Assembly (NCBI GenBank): GCA_003170825.1
Contig: PMYL01000051.1
Location: forward strand, 1 to 59,605
Length of the DNA: 59,605 nt
Direction: 5' to 3'
Origin: Acidobacteriaceae bacterium
GTDB lineage: Bacteria > Acidobacteriota > Terriglobia > Terriglobales > Acidobacteriaceae
In this document: in pieces, positions 15,622 through 24,498 of the stretch
How positions within the stretch are numbered: position 1 is the stretch's first letter
How the letters are laid out: every line of letters begins with the position of its first letter
Position numbers and translations under genes: made by a program
Notes under the pieces: model-generated
Database searches by the model: none
What the model saw: the letters and a program-made list of their open reading frames with translations, nothing else
What the model was told of the DNA's origin: nothing

Positions 15622-16794
15622 ATGAGCGCCACTGCGTTAGACCGGCCGCGCCTGCCGGCCCTTACCTCGATCCGGTTCTTTGCCGCCTTGTGGGTTGCCA
15701 TGTTCCATATGCAGGCGATGAAGGCCTTCTATTTCAACGCTGCGGCGGTGCGGCAACTGGCGTCCATCGGCTACAGCGGCGTGAGTTTCTTCTTCGTGCT
15801 CTCGGGATTCATCCTCGTTTACACCTACTCGGGCCGCGCCACCGGCCTGCGCGAGTTCTGGCAGGCCCGCTTTGCGCGCATCTATCCCGCCCTCGCGTTC
15901 TGCCTGCTGATCACCGCGCCGGGCTTCTTCTACTGCTGCGTGATGATGCGGGCGCACGATCCGCAGTTCTTCGTCCCCGAGTGGACCTGGGTCGCCCCCC
16001 ATATGTGGCTCTCGGCAGTGCTCAGCCTCACGCTGCTGGAGGGCTGGATTCCGCAAGCCGCCCTGGCCTGGAATATGCCCAACTGGAGCCTGTCGGTGGA
16101 AGCGTTCTTCTACTTCATGTTCCCCTTCCTGCTGCCGCGTCTGACGCGCCTCTCGCGGCGGCAGTTGGCGGCCATTGCGCCGGCGGGTTGGCTGTTGGCC
16201 CTTGGCTGCGCACTGGCTTACATGCGCTTTCACCCGGATGGCTCAGCCGAGATCACCATCAAGACCATCGGACCGTGGATCAACGCGCTCAAGTTCCATC
16301 CGCTGATGCGCTTGCCCGAGTTTCTCATGGGCATGGCCAGCGGCCTGCTCTTCTTGCGCGGCAAGCAAAGCCGGAAGATGGCCTGGCCGCTGGCCCTCAC
16401 GGGGCTGGCCGCTATCGCCGCTGTGGCCGTATTGTCGCCCTGGATCCCCTTCCTTGTGATTCACACCGCCTTGCTTGGGCCGGCCTTTGCCGTCCTCATC
16501 TACGGAGTGGCGCTGCGGCCCGCGGGCGTGGAAGTCCTCGAGAATCGCGTCATGGAGGCGCTGGGCGAGGCCAGCTACCCTTTCTACCTGCTGCACAACA
16601 CGGTGATCAGCAGCTTCTTCATCGACTGGAGCACGGGGCGTACTTACCACCAGAACCTGCTTGGCCTGGCCACCTGGTTTCTGATCGCGGTCGCCGTCGC
16701 AGTGCTGGTCGATCGATTCATCGAGCGGCCCCTGCGCCGCTTGCTGCGGCCAAGGCGGAAAGCGGCAGTGACAGTCCTGCCGGTTTCCGCGTAA
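15622..16794 (+). CDS. Acyltransferase-3 family membrane protein (OafA/YrhL-like)
   Basis: The 390-residue protein has about ten transmembrane helices and belongs to acyltransferase family 3, which O-acylates surface polysaccharides, LPS or peptidoglycan from the membrane. Family features are the N-terminal LPALTSIRFFAALWVAMFHM (with the conserved Arg and His), GYSGVSFFFVLSGFILVYTY, FWQARFARIYPAL and the late ASYPFYLLHNTVISSFF with its conserved His. No SGNH domain is attached. The C-terminus is basic (RRLLRPRRKAA). It is divergent from rlmB with a 77-bp gap that must hold both promoters. The substrate is not readable; a role in surface glycan decoration would suit the LPS genes nearby, but they are not in the same transcript. 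Confidence 0.9.
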   Translation: MSATALDRPRLPALTSIRFFAALWVAMFHMQAMKAFYFNAAAVRQLASIGYSGVSFFFVLSGFILVYTYSGRATGLREFWQARFARIYPALAFCLLITAPGFFYCCVMMRAHDPQFFVPEWTWVAPHMWLSAVLSLTLLEGWIPQAALAWNMPNWSLSVEAFFYFMFPFLLPRLTRLSRRQLAAIAPAGWLLALGCALAYMRFHPDGSAEITIKTIGPWINALKFHPLMRLPEFLMGMASGLLFLRGKQSRKMAWPLALTGLAAIAAVAVLSPWIPFLVIHTALLGPAFAVLIYGVALRPAGVEVLENRVMEALGEASYPFYLLHNTVISSFFIDWSTGRTYHQNLLGLATWFLIAVAVAVLVDRFIERPLRRLLRPRRKAAVTVLPVSA

Positions 16795-16854
16795 CCGCCT
16801 ACGACGATTCCTCAGCTAGACTGGTTCCAGCCAGGGGAAAACGATGAGACCGTG

Positions 16855-17559
16855 ATGACTTCGTACCCACTCAAATCCTTCACCGCCGTGCTGGAGCCGC
16901 TTCAGACGGGGCTCGGCTGGGTGATCGCGCGGATTCCCTTTGATGTTGCCAAGGCCTGGCCGGCGCGGCGGGGCTTGCGGGTGCGTGGAGAGATCTTGTC
17001 TGTGAACAGCAAAACCGATGGATTCTCCTTTCGCACTTCGCTGTTTGCCGCCTCCGGCGGGGAAGGCCACTTCCTGCTGGTGAACAAGAAGATGCAGGCG
17101 GCGACGCAGGCAACGGTCGGCTCCCAGGTGCGGATTTCGCTTGAGCCGGACCTGGAGGAGCGTGCGGCTGTGGTCCCACCGGAGTTGGCCCAGGCGCTCA
17201 AGGGCGACCGCCGGCTGCGGAAATGGTTCGACGGGCTGAGCTACTCCTGGCGCAAGGAGATTGGCGAATGGGTCAACGAACCGAAGAGCGCCGCCTCGCG
17301 CCGGCAGCGCGCCGAACGGATGGCCGAGCGGCTGCTGCTGACCCTGGAGGGTGAGATTGAACCGCCGCCCATTCTTCATGCGGCCTTCCTGCGCCAGCCG
17401 CAGGCGCGCAAGGGCTGGGACGCGATGACGGCCGTGCAGAAGCGGAGTCATCTCACGGCGATTTATGGTTATCAGAGCGCCGAGGCGCGGGAACGCCGCG
17501 CCGCCAAGGCCGTGGAAGATGCCTTGCGCGTGGCCAGGAAAGGCTCCAGGAGCACCTGA
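16855..17559 (+). CDS. DUF1905/YdeI-like (bacteriocin-protection) protein
   Basis: This 234-residue soluble protein combines an N-terminal DUF1905 beta-barrel domain (IPFDVAKAWPARRGLRVRGE through HFLLVNKKMQAATQA, about residues 1-105) with a C-terminal YdeI/OmpD-associated helical domain (FDGLSYSWRKEIGEWVNEPK and RRQRAERMAERLL). Proteins of this type are widespread; the 'bacteriocin protection' label comes from a few reports and the molecular function is not settled. The middle of the C-terminal region (HAAFLRQPQARKGWDAMTAVQKRSHL) repeats the YdeI helical pattern. A GTG one codon upstream (16852) could also start. It stands alone between the acyltransferase and the sigma-factor gene. Confidence 0.82.
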   Translation: MTSYPLKSFTAVLEPLQTGLGWVIARIPFDVAKAWPARRGLRVRGEILSVNSKTDGFSFRTSLFAASGGEGHFLLVNKKMQAATQATVGSQVRISLEPDLEERAAVVPPELAQALKGDRRLRKWFDGLSYSWRKEIGEWVNEPKSAASRRQRAERMAERLLLTLEGEIEPPPILHAAFLRQPQARKGWDAMTAVQKRSHLTAIYGYQSAEARERRAAKAVEDALRVARKGSRST

Positions 17560-17767
17560 TGAACGGGTTGGACGCGGTTTGCGGCTGCGATCTGTGACAA
17601 AAGCAGCAAGTTACCCCCGCTCCGCGGGGATCGCGGGTTAGCGAGTTGGCGGGTTTCGGCAATAGGCTGGAACCTCCGCCTGCCGCATGGCTGCTGCCGG
17701 GGAGATTCTCGATCTGAATCCATTTTTCAGCGACCTGAGGGGCAAATCTTGCGTCTAATGGAATGAG

Positions 17768-18466
17768 ATGAGTACAGCGGCTGCAGTGCGCCCTTTTTTC
17801 GGTCAGGTTTCCGCCACCGTAGTTCAGGAGCAGGTCCGCCAGGAGAGTCTCGCCGTATCCGCTGGGCTCAAGCGCCAGGACGCCGGGCTGCTGGATGAAC
17901 TGATCGTGCGCTACCAGCACCGGTTGATGCGCTACCTGCTCTATTTGACCAGCAACCGCGAGATGGCCGAAGACCTGTTCCAGGAGGTCTGGATGCGCGT
18001 GTTGGTGCGCGGGGCGCAGTTCAACGGACAGGCGCGGTTTGACACCTGGCTGTTTACCATCGCCCGCAACCTGGTGATCGACCAGCGGCGCAAGCGGACG
18101 ATGTCCAGCCTGGACGAGCTGTTTGAGGGCTCCGGGGACGACGACCGGCCCATGAGCTTGGAGATTGCCGACGGCGAGCCGACGCCTTTCGACCGCTTTT
18201 GCAATCTCGAAGACCGGGAGCGGATTGCCGCGGCGCTGCTGCAGTTGGATACGCTTTACCGCGAAGTGCTGGTGCTCCGCTTCCACGAGGAGTTGTCGCT
18301 GGAAGAGATCGCCAAAGTGACGCGGGCGCCGCTTTCCACCGTAAAATCAAGACTTTACAGGGGAATGGCCGCGATCAAGCCCAAGCTGGAACGGAACCGC
18401 GCGCGCCGCCAGGAGGCGCCTGCGGTGCGGCCAGAGATGGCGAATGCGACGTTGAGGACAGTATGA
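17768..18466 (+). CDS. ECF-type RNA polymerase sigma factor
   Basis: The 232-residue sigma-70 family factor has region 2 at about residues 43-112 ([29 protein letters not shown] split over two helices, then [20 protein letters not shown]) and region 4 at about residues 155-210 ([20 protein letters not shown], then [14 protein letters not shown]). A roughly 40-residue acidic linker ([16 protein letters not shown]) separates them. There is no sigma 3 domain, consistent with an ECF factor. Its stop codon overlaps the ATG of the following small membrane protein gene, the arrangement expected for a sigma/anti-sigma pair. The 208-bp region upstream contains a short GC hairpin (17615-17629) but no promoter I could assign. 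Confidence 0.92.
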   Translation: MSTAAAVRPFFGQVSATVVQEQVRQESLAVSAGLKRQDAGLLDELIVRYQHRLMRYLLYLTSNREMAEDLFQEVWMRVLVRGAQFNGQARFDTWLFTIARNLVIDQRRKRTMSSLDELFEGSGDDDRPMSLEIADGEPTPFDRFCNLEDRERIAAALLQLDTLYREVLVLRFHEELSLEEIAKVTRAPLSTVKSRLYRGMAAIKPKLERNRARRQEAPAVRPEMANATLRTV

Positions 18467-18825
18467 AGCCAGTTGAAGGCGCTGACGCCGACCGCGATCT
18501 GGTATCGGCTCTTGCCGGGAACCAGGCTAACCGGGAGTGCGCCGTGGCGTATCGCACCTGCCGCGTCGTGAACGCCTCGCTGGGCGTGATGCAGGAGCAG
18601 AAGGCCGGACGCAAGCGGTGCCGCGCCGTGGCGCTGGCGGCCGCACTGGTGGTCTTTCTTGTGCTGGGTCCGCTGATCTGGTGGGCCGCCGACAACCTGA
18701 TCGCCGGTGAGCGCCTGAGCGACCTTACCAGCCAGTTCGCGCTGTGGTTTTGCATCCTTTGCCCGGCGCTGGTGGCCGCCGCGCTGGTGGCAGGCTGGGT
18801 GCGAAACAGGCCCTGGATTCCCTGA
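18463..18825 (+). CDS. Small membrane protein coupled to the sigma factor
   Basis: This 120-residue protein starts at the ATG overlapping the sigma-factor stop (ATGA). It has a cytoplasmic N-terminal part of about 50 residues and two predicted transmembrane helices ([22 protein letters not shown] and [20 protein letters not shown]). The position is that of an anti-sigma factor, but the HxxxCxxC zinc anti-sigma motif is absent; the N-terminus has only a CAVAYRTC cysteine pair. I infer a regulatory partner of the sigma factor from the coupling and topology alone. The family is unknown. A longer open frame from 18199 is the out-of-frame image of the sigma gene. Confidence 0.72.
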   Translation: MKPVEGADADRDLVSALAGNQANRECAVAYRTCRVVNASLGVMQEQKAGRKRCRAVALAAALVVFLVLGPLIWWAADNLIAGERLSDLTSQFALWFCILCPALVAAALVAGWVRNRPWIP

Positions 18826-18940
18826 CAAACGGCAACGGGTACTGAAGTGCGCGCAACTTACCGATAATCTCTCCCGTCCATTTACCTAGGGTTAAGCTGT
18901 GCTTAATTTCCTGAATGGCCCTCTGAGAGAGGGATTGCCT

Positions 18941-19465
18941 ATGAGAGATCCACAGTCAATCGCCGTCAACGAAGATGAACGCATGATCCCGGTGTGGTCC
19001 ATCGTGGCTGCCGCCGCGGCCTTTGTGCTGGTGGAATACTATTTCTGGATGGTCTTGCCGGATCAGCAGCACCACGCGCCGCCGCTCGGGTTTCGCATCT
19101 ACTTCAATTTCTCCTGGGGCGTGTTGGCCGCGCTCTACTTTCTGATGGTCGGCTACATCAGCAAGGACGCTCCGCGCCGGGCCATGAGTTTGCGCTTGTG
19201 GATCGTGATCTGCTTCGTGACGCCGGCCGGCATCGGCGCCGTGCTTTACTTCCTGCTGCGCCAGCCGGAGGTCTCGCGCTGCCCCGCCTGCTCCACGCAC
19301 GTGCTGAGCGACTTCCACTTCTGCCCGCAGTGCAACTACCAGCTCACCGCCAATTGCGGCAACTGCTTCCGAACCGTGCGCACTACCGACCAGTTCTGTA
19401 CCTGCTGCGGCCATGAGTTGTCTGGCGACCACATGCCGGCGCGCCTGCGGGTACTGGGCGAGTAG
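18941..19465 (+). CDS. Membrane protein with C-terminal double zinc ribbon
   Basis: The 174-residue protein has three hydrophobic segments (VWSIVAAAAAFVLVEYYFWM, YFNFSWGVLAALYFLMVGYI and LWIVICFVTPAGIGAVLYFL), then a cytoplasmic tail with four cysteine pairs: CPAC, CPQC, CGNC and CTCC. These pairs are arranged like a double zinc ribbon. Such proteins are often found next to regulators but have no settled function. I chose the ATG at 18941, preceded by GAGAGGGA; a GTG at 18899 in the same frame is less likely. It follows the sigma/membrane pair by 115 bp and might be a target of that sigma factor, which is only an inference from proximity. Confidence 0.75.
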   Translation: MRDPQSIAVNEDERMIPVWSIVAAAAAFVLVEYYFWMVLPDQQHHAPPLGFRIYFNFSWGVLAALYFLMVGYISKDAPRRAMSLRLWIVICFVTPAGIGAVLYFLLRQPEVSRCPACSTHVLSDFHFCPQCNYQLTANCGNCFRTVRTTDQFCTCCGHELSGDHMPARLRVLGE

Positions 19466-19504
19466 GCCGGGCGGTTCAAGGCCGTTTCTTTCTAGGTTCG
19501 TGGT

Positions 19505-19566
19505 TTCCCACCCTAGCCACAAAAATCCGCCGCAGTCCGCCGCGGCGGAGCGAGGGTGGGGCACCC
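19505..19566. repeat. Dispersed palindromic repeat, type R
   Basis: The outer arms TTCCCACCCT (19505-19514) and AGGGTGGGGCACCC (19553-19566) pair, and the centre holds the perfect 14-bp palindrome TCCGCCGCGGCGGA (19536-19549). The same outer arms occur at 24958-25005, and the same 14-bp core at 25164-25177. It lies in the gap between two genes on the same strand, upstream of the response-regulator promoter. Confidence 0.6.
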
Positions 19567-19591
19567 GGATTTCGCCGGTTCACGCCCGCAA

Positions 19592-19620
19592 TTGACCCGG
19601 CCGGGCTGGCTTCCTACAAT
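19592..19620 (+). promoter_or_regulatory. Sigma-70-type promoter of the LytTR regulator gene
   Basis: TTGACC (19592-19597) and TACAAT (19615-19620) are separated by exactly 17 bases, a near-consensus housekeeping promoter. Transcription would start near 19627, giving a leader of only about ten bases before the ATG at 19637, with no Shine-Dalgarno sequence in it. Confidence 0.7.
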
Positions 19621-19636
19621 CAAGCTTCCGATCCGC

Positions 19637-20464
19637 ATGACCATCTCCGCGCTCATCATCGACGACGAACAACTGGCCCGCGACGAGCTCAAGTACCTGC
19701 TCGACCAGGTGGGCGGCGTGGATGTGGTGGCGCAGGGAACCAACGGCATCGAGGCCGTGGACCTGATCGAGGAGCATCGTCCCGACCTCGTCTTCCTGGA
19801 TGTGCAGATGCCGGGGCTGGACGGCTTTGCCGTGATCCAGCGGCTGATGGAGCGCCGGTCAAAGGCGGGCGGCGATGCCGAGCCGCTGCCCCAGATTGTC
19901 TTTGCCACGGCCTATGACCAATACGCCGTGCGCGCCTTTGACGTGAACGCGGTGGATTACCTGCTGAAGCCGTTTGACCGCACCCGCGTGCAGCAGGCCG
20001 TGGAGCGGGTTAAGGGCCGCATGGCCGGAAGCGCGGCGGAGGGGCTTGGGGGCGGGCTGCCGGAGTCGCAAATCGACGCGCTGCTCAAACTGCTCAACCG
20101 TCCGCAGGGCGCCAGCCGTACGCCCCAGCCGGCCAAGCTCATTGTGCAGGCGCAGAGCCGGCTGCTGCTGGTGGACCAGGCGGATATCTGCTATGCGGCC
20201 ATCGATGAAGGTGTAATTCGCGTAGTCACGCAGACCTTTGAGGGCCAATCCAAGTGCCGCACGCTCGAGGAACTGCTCGATCTGCTGGATCCTGCGCTGT
20301 TCTGGCGCGCCCATCGAGGCTTTGTGGTGAACATCAACCACATCCGCGAGGTGGTGCCGTGGTTCAAATCCAGCTACCAGTTGCGCATGAACGACAAGCG
20401 GCAGACGGAGATTCCCGTGAGCCGCGCGCAGACCCGCCGGCTGCGGGAGCTGTTCAATCTGTAG
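19637..20464 (+). CDS. LytTR-family response regulator
   Basis: The 275-residue two-component regulator has an N-terminal receiver domain: acidic pocket in LIIDDEQLARDELKYLL, phosphoacceptor Asp in PDLVFLDVQMPGLDGF, conserved Thr/Ala in VFATAYDQYAVRAF, and Lys in YLLKPFD. After a linker (about residues 130-165) comes a LytTR DNA-binding domain (KLIVQAQSRLLLVDQADICY through FWRAHRGFVVNINHI and SRAQTRRLRELF). LytTR proteins bind direct repeats upstream of target genes and often control surface or secreted factors. No sensor kinase is adjacent, so the partner must be elsewhere. The ATG at 19637 follows a good promoter with a very short leader; an in-frame extension to 19556 lies over the promoter and a repeat and is rejected. 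Confidence 0.93.
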   Translation: MTISALIIDDEQLARDELKYLLDQVGGVDVVAQGTNGIEAVDLIEEHRPDLVFLDVQMPGLDGFAVIQRLMERRSKAGGDAEPLPQIVFATAYDQYAVRAFDVNAVDYLLKPFDRTRVQQAVERVKGRMAGSAAEGLGGGLPESQIDALLKLLNRPQGASRTPQPAKLIVQAQSRLLLVDQADICYAAIDEGVIRVVTQTFEGQSKCRTLEELLDLLDPALFWRAHRGFVVNINHIREVVPWFKSSYQLRMNDKRQTEIPVSRAQTRRLRELFNL

Positions 20465-20499
20465 AGGCTTTCTCCTCCGAGGCCAACCTCACAGGCGTT

Positions 20500-21399
20500 T
20501 CAGTCGTAGCGCTCGAAGACAATCTGCTTCTTGTGCCAGCCGAAGGCGCTCAGCCGCTCGCGGACGCTGGAGACCATCTCGTTGAGGCCGCAGATGTAGG
20601 CGTAGATGTCGAATTGCAACTCGGCTGCCAATAACGTGGGATCAGGCGCTGGCTGCGGCAGCGGCAGGCCGAGGCGGGCGGCGCGCTCCTCGATGATCCG
20701 GGCCACGTGGTCCTGCACGTAGCCGCGCAGGCCGCTCCAGCTCTCCAAGGCGCGGCTCAGCGTGGTCAGGTAATGGAAGTTTGGCTTGCGCCGGGCGAGC
20801 GCCTCAAACTCCTCGTGATAGTAGATATCGCTCTCGTGGCGGGTGCCGTAGACCAGCCAGATCTCCTTGCCCCCGCTGCGGTCGGGACCGTTCTCTGGAA
20901 ACAGCCACTGCAGGAAGGCGCGCATGGGCGCAATTCCGGTGCCGGTAGCCGCCAGGATCGAGTCGGTGATTGGTTCGTGGAGGATGAAGTGCCCATGAGG
21001 GCCATGAATCTGGATCGTCGCGCCGATGGGCAAGTCGGGCAGGTCGGCCAGGTGATTGGAAAAGAACCCCTCCTCGACCCGGTTCACGCACAGCTCGAAA
21101 CGGTTGCCGTTGGCCGCCGACGCGATCGAGTAGGCGCGGGTCTGCTGCTTGCCATTGGCGTCATCGGCCACGGCGGAGACGAACTGGCCGGAGGCATAAG
21201 GGAAGCTCTCAAGCTCGTCGAGGACGAACTCGAAGTGGTAGCACTGCGCGAATTCTGAGATGCAGTCCTTGCGTGCAAGACGCGCGGTATAAAGTTCACG
21301 GGCCAAGGCGGTTCTCGCTGGGGAAGAGATGGAGCCCGCAAAACGGGCTATAGGCAGTATCGCCAGTGGAGGGGCGAAGTGGCAAGCAAGAGTTCCCAT
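20500..21399 (-). CDS. Ferredoxin/flavodoxin-NADP+ reductase-like oxidoreductase
   Basis: The FAD/NAD(P)-binding reductase shows the FAD-binding barrel motif RAYSIASAANGNRFELCV, then FILHEPITDSILAATGTGIAPMRAFLQW (nucleotide-binding GTGIAP), VYGTRHESDIYYHEEFEALA and a C-terminal DIYAYICGLNEMVSSVRERL segment with the CG pair of the NAD(P) domain. This is the pattern of the Fpr-type ferredoxin-NADP+ reductases that shuttle electrons to or from ferredoxin. The start is uncertain. The first ATG at 21399 gives 299 residues with an atypical hydrophobic leader, while a TTG at 21306 would give 268 residues and a usual family N-terminus. Neither has a good ribosome-binding site. It is divergent from the EF-P gene. 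Confidence 0.82.
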   Translation of the reverse strand: MGTLACHFAPPLAILPIARFAGSISSPARTALARELYTARLARKDCISEFAQCYHFEFVLDELESFPYASGQFVSAVADDANGKQQTRAYSIASAANGNRFELCVNRVEEGFFSNHLADLPDLPIGATIQIHGPHGHFILHEPITDSILAATGTGIAPMRAFLQWLFPENGPDRSGGKEIWLVYGTRHESDIYYHEEFEALARRKPNFHYLTTLSRALESWSGLRGYVQDHVARIIEERAARLGLPLPQPAPDPTLLAAELQFDIYAYICGLNEMVSSVRERLSAFGWHKKQIVFERYD

Positions 21400-21447
21400 T
21401 GTGGGGTTGGCCGTTGGCGCGGCGGTAACGGGACGCGCACTTCCCCC

Positions 21448-21453
21448 TATAAT
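21448..21453 (+). promoter_or_regulatory. Possible -10 box for the EF-P-like gene
   Basis: A perfect TATAAT hexamer lies about 65 bases upstream of the EF-P-like start codon, in the divergent intergenic region. No convincing -35 box stands at 16-18 bases, so the assignment is tentative. Confidence 0.4.
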
Positions 21454-21518
21454 TGACGGGGAGCCGGTTGAGATCCTCGTGGGTTTTTCGGCTTCTAAAG
21501 ACTGTCTTTGAGGAATCC

Positions 21519-22094
21519 ATGGCCGCATTGATCGAAGCCATCAGCGTCAAGCGCAAGATGTATTTCGAGTTTGAAAACACCCCGTTCTATTGCCTGGAAG
21601 TAGAGGTTTCCACCCCCACCGCCCGGGGCGGCCAGACCCTGGTCCGCCTGAAGATGCGCAACCTGCTCACCCGCGCGGTCTTCGACAAGACCTTCAAGGC
21701 CAGCGACAAGTTCAAGGAGCCGGACCTGGAGATGGTCGAGGCATCCTACCTCTACAGCGACGGCGAGGGCTCGTACTTCCTGGACCAGGAGAGCTTCGAT
21801 ACCCATACCCTTTCCGGCCAGATGGTCGGGGACGCCCTGGACTTCCTGGTGGAGGGCGCCATCATCCAGTTGCACAAGTACAACGGCAATCCCATCGGTT
21901 TGCAGTTGCCGGCCCAGGTGGAGCTGGAGGTTGCCTATACGGAGCCCGGCGCGCGCGGCGACACGTCGAGCGGCAACGTGACCAAACTGGCCCGGCTGGA
22001 GACCGGCATCGAAATCAAGGTTCCGCTCTTCATTCAGGAAGGCGAAAAGGTCAAAGTGTATACGGAGACGCGGGAGTTCGCGGGGCGGGCCTGA
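21519..22094 (+). CDS. efp: Elongation factor P family protein, EfpL/YeiP-like
   Basis: The 191-residue protein has the three beta-barrel domains of EF-P, which rescues ribosomes stalled at proline motifs. The tip loop of domain I reads STPTARGGQTLVRLKM. Canonical EF-P has a PGKG- or PGRG-type loop with a modified Lys or Arg, whereas PTARG followed by a hydrophobic-basic strand is the pattern I know from E. coli YeiP (EfpL), in which an unmodified Arg sits at the tip. C-terminal segments (LQLPAQVELEVAYTEPGARG, then ETGIEIKVPLFIQEGEKVKV) are normal for the family. AGGA precedes the ATG at 21519. No modification enzyme (EpmA/B, EarP) gene is adjacent, which fits an unmodified type. Subfamily assignment is by motif only. 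Confidence 0.88.
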   Translation: MAALIEAISVKRKMYFEFENTPFYCLEVEVSTPTARGGQTLVRLKMRNLLTRAVFDKTFKASDKFKEPDLEMVEASYLYSDGEGSYFLDQESFDTHTLSGQMVGDALDFLVEGAIIQLHKYNGNPIGLQLPAQVELEVAYTEPGARGDTSSGNVTKLARLETGIEIKVPLFIQEGEKVKVYTETREFAGRA

Positions 22095-22116
22095 GCGCCC
22101 TGCCGGATGGAAAACC

Positions 22117-24000
22117 CTACTCCACCGTAACCGACTTGGCCAGATTCCTGGGCTGATCCACGTCGCAGCCGCGGCGGACGGCGATGTAATAGGCCAGAAG
22201 TTGCAGCGGGACGATTTCGATGAGCGGCGAGAGCAGCTCAATGGCCGGCGGGATGTGGATGACGTGCTCCACCAGGCTGCCGATGGTGGTGTCGCCCTCG
22301 GTGGCCACGGCGATTACGCGGCCGGAGCGGGCGGTGACTTCCTGAATGTTGGAGAGTGTCTTTTCATAGCGCAGTCTCGAGGCGGGATCGGATTCGTCGC
22401 GGGTTGCCAGCACCACCACCGGCAGGGTTTCATCGATGAGGGCATTGGGGCCGTGCTTCATCTCGCCGGCGGGGTAGCCTTCGGCGTGGATGTAGGAGAT
22501 TTCCTTCAGCTTCAGCGCCCCCTCGAGCGCAATCGGGAAGTGGATTCCGCGGCCGAGATAGAGAAAATCGCGGGCATTCGAGAACTCTTTGGCCAGTTGC
22601 TCGCACTGAGCCGAGCGGCCGCGCAACACCTCCTCGATTTTGACCGGGATGCGGCTCAACTGCTCGATGAGCGCCACCGACTGGGCCGCGTCGAGCTTGC
22701 CGCGCAGTTGGCCCAGCTTGAGCGCCAGCAGGAACAGCGCGGTGAGTTGCGCGGTGAAGGCCTTGGTGGAGGCCACGCCGATCTCCGGGCCGGCGTGGGT
22801 ATAGATGGCGCCGTGGGCCTCGCGGGCCACCATGGCATCCACTACGTTGCAGATGGCCACGGTCCTGGAGCCCAACGCGATCATCTCCCGCTGCGCGGCC
22901 AGGGTGTCGGCGGTCTCGCCGGACTGGGTAATCAGCAGCCCCAGCGCTTCGGGACCGGCGATGGGATCGCGATACCGGTACTCGCTGGCGTAGTCCACGT
23001 CCACGGGCAGGCGCGCCAGCCGCTCAATCATGTACTTGCCGGTGAGAGCGGCGTGCCAACTGGTGCCGCAGGCGGCGATGTGAATGCTTGAGGTGGCGGC
23101 CAGTTCCTGGTCGGTCAACTTCATCTCGCCCAAAAAGACCTTGCCCGAATCCAGCGAAACCCGGCCCAGCGTGGTGTCGGCAACGGCCCGCGGCTGCTCC
23201 CAGATCTCCTTGAGCATGAAGTGCTTGTAGCCGCCCTTTTCGGCCTGGATCGGATCCCATTGAATCCGCGTAATGGCGCGCTCAACGGGGTTGCCGTCAA
23301 AGTCGGTCAGCTCGACGCCGGCCAGGGTCAGGATGGCCATATCGCCGTCGGCCAGGAAATACATGTTGCGCGTGTGGTGCAGGATGCCAGGAACATCGGA
23401 GGCCACAAAGGACTCGCCCTCGCCCACACCGATGACCACCGGCGGACCGAGCCGCGCGGCAACGATCTTGTCCGGTTCGAGGGCCGACAGGACGCCCAGA
23501 GCAAAGGCCCCGGTGAGCCGCTTGACGGCGCGGCGGACGGCCACTTCAAGAGCAATCGGCTCGCCGGCCGCATCCGCGTCCAACTGAACCTGCTCGATGA
23601 GGTGGGCAATGATCTCGGTGTCGGTCTCGGTGACGAATTTGTGGCCCTGCGCGATGAGTTCGCGCTTCAGATCGAGATAGTTCTCCACAATGCCGTTGTG
23701 GACTACGACCATGCGGCCGGAGCAGTCGCGGTGGGGGTGGGCGTTCTCTTCCGTGGGGCGTCCGTGCGTGGCCCAGCGCGTGTGGCCGATGCCGAAGGTG
23801 CCCTCGATCGGATGCTCGCGCAGAACCTCTTCCAGGTTGCAGAGCTTGCCCGGAGCGCGACGGACCTCAAGCGTGGAGCGGGAAGGGCTGCCCACGGCGA
23901 TGCCTGCCGAGTCGTAGCCGCGGTATTCGAGGCGCCGCAACCCCTCGATGATGACGGGAACTACCTTCTTGGGACCGACATAACCGACAATGCCGCACAT
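22117..24000 (-). CDS. glmS: Glutamine-fructose-6-phosphate aminotransferase GlmS
   Basis: The 627-residue enzyme makes glucosamine 6-phosphate from fructose 6-phosphate and glutamine, the entry step to UDP-GlcNAc for peptidoglycan and LPS. The N-terminal glutaminase begins MCGIVGYVG with the nucleophile Cys2 exposed after Met removal; GHTRWATHG and the HNGIVENY segment complete the site. Two SIS domains follow: [17 protein letters not shown] and [16 protein letters not shown], then [19 protein letters not shown], and the C-terminal LAKSVTVE is the conserved end that closes the active site. Length is slightly above the usual 609. No glmS ribozyme can lie in the 27-bp gap upstream. The next gene upstream on this strand is the Cys-rich small protein. 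Confidence 0.97.
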   Translation of the reverse strand: MCGIVGYVGPKKVVPVIIEGLRRLEYRGYDSAGIAVGSPSRSTLEVRRAPGKLCNLEEVLREHPIEGTFGIGHTRWATHGRPTEENAHPHRDCSGRMVVVHNGIVENYLDLKRELIAQGHKFVTETDTEIIAHLIEQVQLDADAAGEPIALEVAVRRAVKRLTGAFALGVLSALEPDKIVAARLGPPVVIGVGEGESFVASDVPGILHHTRNMYFLADGDMAILTLAGVELTDFDGNPVERAITRIQWDPIQAEKGGYKHFMLKEIWEQPRAVADTTLGRVSLDSGKVFLGEMKLTDQELAATSSIHIAACGTSWHAALTGKYMIERLARLPVDVDYASEYRYRDPIAGPEALGLLITQSGETADTLAAQREMIALGSRTVAICNVVDAMVAREAHGAIYTHAGPEIGVASTKAFTAQLTALFLLALKLGQLRGKLDAAQSVALIEQLSRIPVKIEEVLRGRSAQCEQLAKEFSNARDFLYLGRGIHFPIALEGALKLKEISYIHAEGYPAGEMKHGPNALIDETLPVVVLATRDESDPASRLRYEKTLSNIQEVTARSGRVIAVATEGDTTIGSLVEHVIHIPPAIELLSPLIEIVPLQLLAYYIAVRRGCDVDQPRNLAKSVTVE

Positions 24001-24027
24001 GCAACGATTTTAAGCGACACGGCGGCC

Positions 24028-24498
24028 TCAGTCTTCCTCTTCGTCTTCTTCGGGCTCGTCTTCTTCGGGCTCGTAGTCTGGGCAGCCGTCTTGAACGTCG
24101 CAGGTGGAACACTCGAACGGATACGGGCAGGTGCTGGTTTCCGGACCCAGCTCATCACCGCCGGCGGTGTGGGTCATGGAGTGCACTGCCGTGATTGGGA
24201 CGATGTCCGTTCTGCGTTCGACATTTTGCGAGGCGATCTGGAGGGCGTAGAGAAAGAGGCCGGCACGGCGAGGGTCAAGCTGCGTGGAGCCCAGGGCGTC
24301 GAGAATCTGGGCGAGGGCGATCTGGATGGCGCTGCGGTCCTCCAGGATAGGGAGCTTGAGGGGTTCTTCCGGGGTGCGGGCCGGCCTTGCGGCGAAGCCG
24401 TGCAGGCGGGTGTGGAAGTAGCAATAAGGCTTACCGCAGAGGGCGGGCGCGTGGCATTTGATGCCGTTAGGCATGATGTGGCGACATTCGTTACACAT
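24028..24498 (-). CDS. Cysteine-rich small protein with acidic tail
   Basis: This 156-residue protein has an N-terminal metal-binding-like region (MCNECRHIMPNGIKCHAPAL and GKPYCYFHTRLHG, with a C..C..C..CxxH pattern), a helical middle (AIQIALAQILDALGSTQLDP through LFLYALQIASQNV), a second cysteine group (TCPYPFECSTCDVQDGC) and a strongly acidic C-terminus in which a short DNA repeat encodes EPEEDE twice. I recall many acidobacterial genomes carrying similar proteins of unknown function, but cannot verify it. The ATG at 24498 is preceded by a GGGAGAG sequence; a longer frame to 24534 has no signal. It lies 27 bp upstream of glmS on the same strand and may be co-transcribed. Zinc binding is inferred from the cysteines. 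Confidence 0.7.
   Translation of the reverse strand: MCNECRHIMPNGIKCHAPALCGKPYCYFHTRLHGFAARPARTPEEPLKLPILEDRSAIQIALAQILDALGSTQLDPRRAGLFLYALQIASQNVERRTDIVPITAVHSMTHTAGGDELGPETSTCPYPFECSTCDVQDGCPDYEPEEDEPEEDEEED

Noticed and set aside
15501..16847. 448-codon open frame overlapping the acyltransferase gene
   Set aside because: It is the other frame of the same DNA, with Arg/His/Pro-rich composition and no domain; the acyltransferase frame has clear family motifs.
24001..24027. glmS ribozyme upstream of glmS
   Set aside because: The gap to the upstream gene is only 27 bases, too short for the ribozyme.
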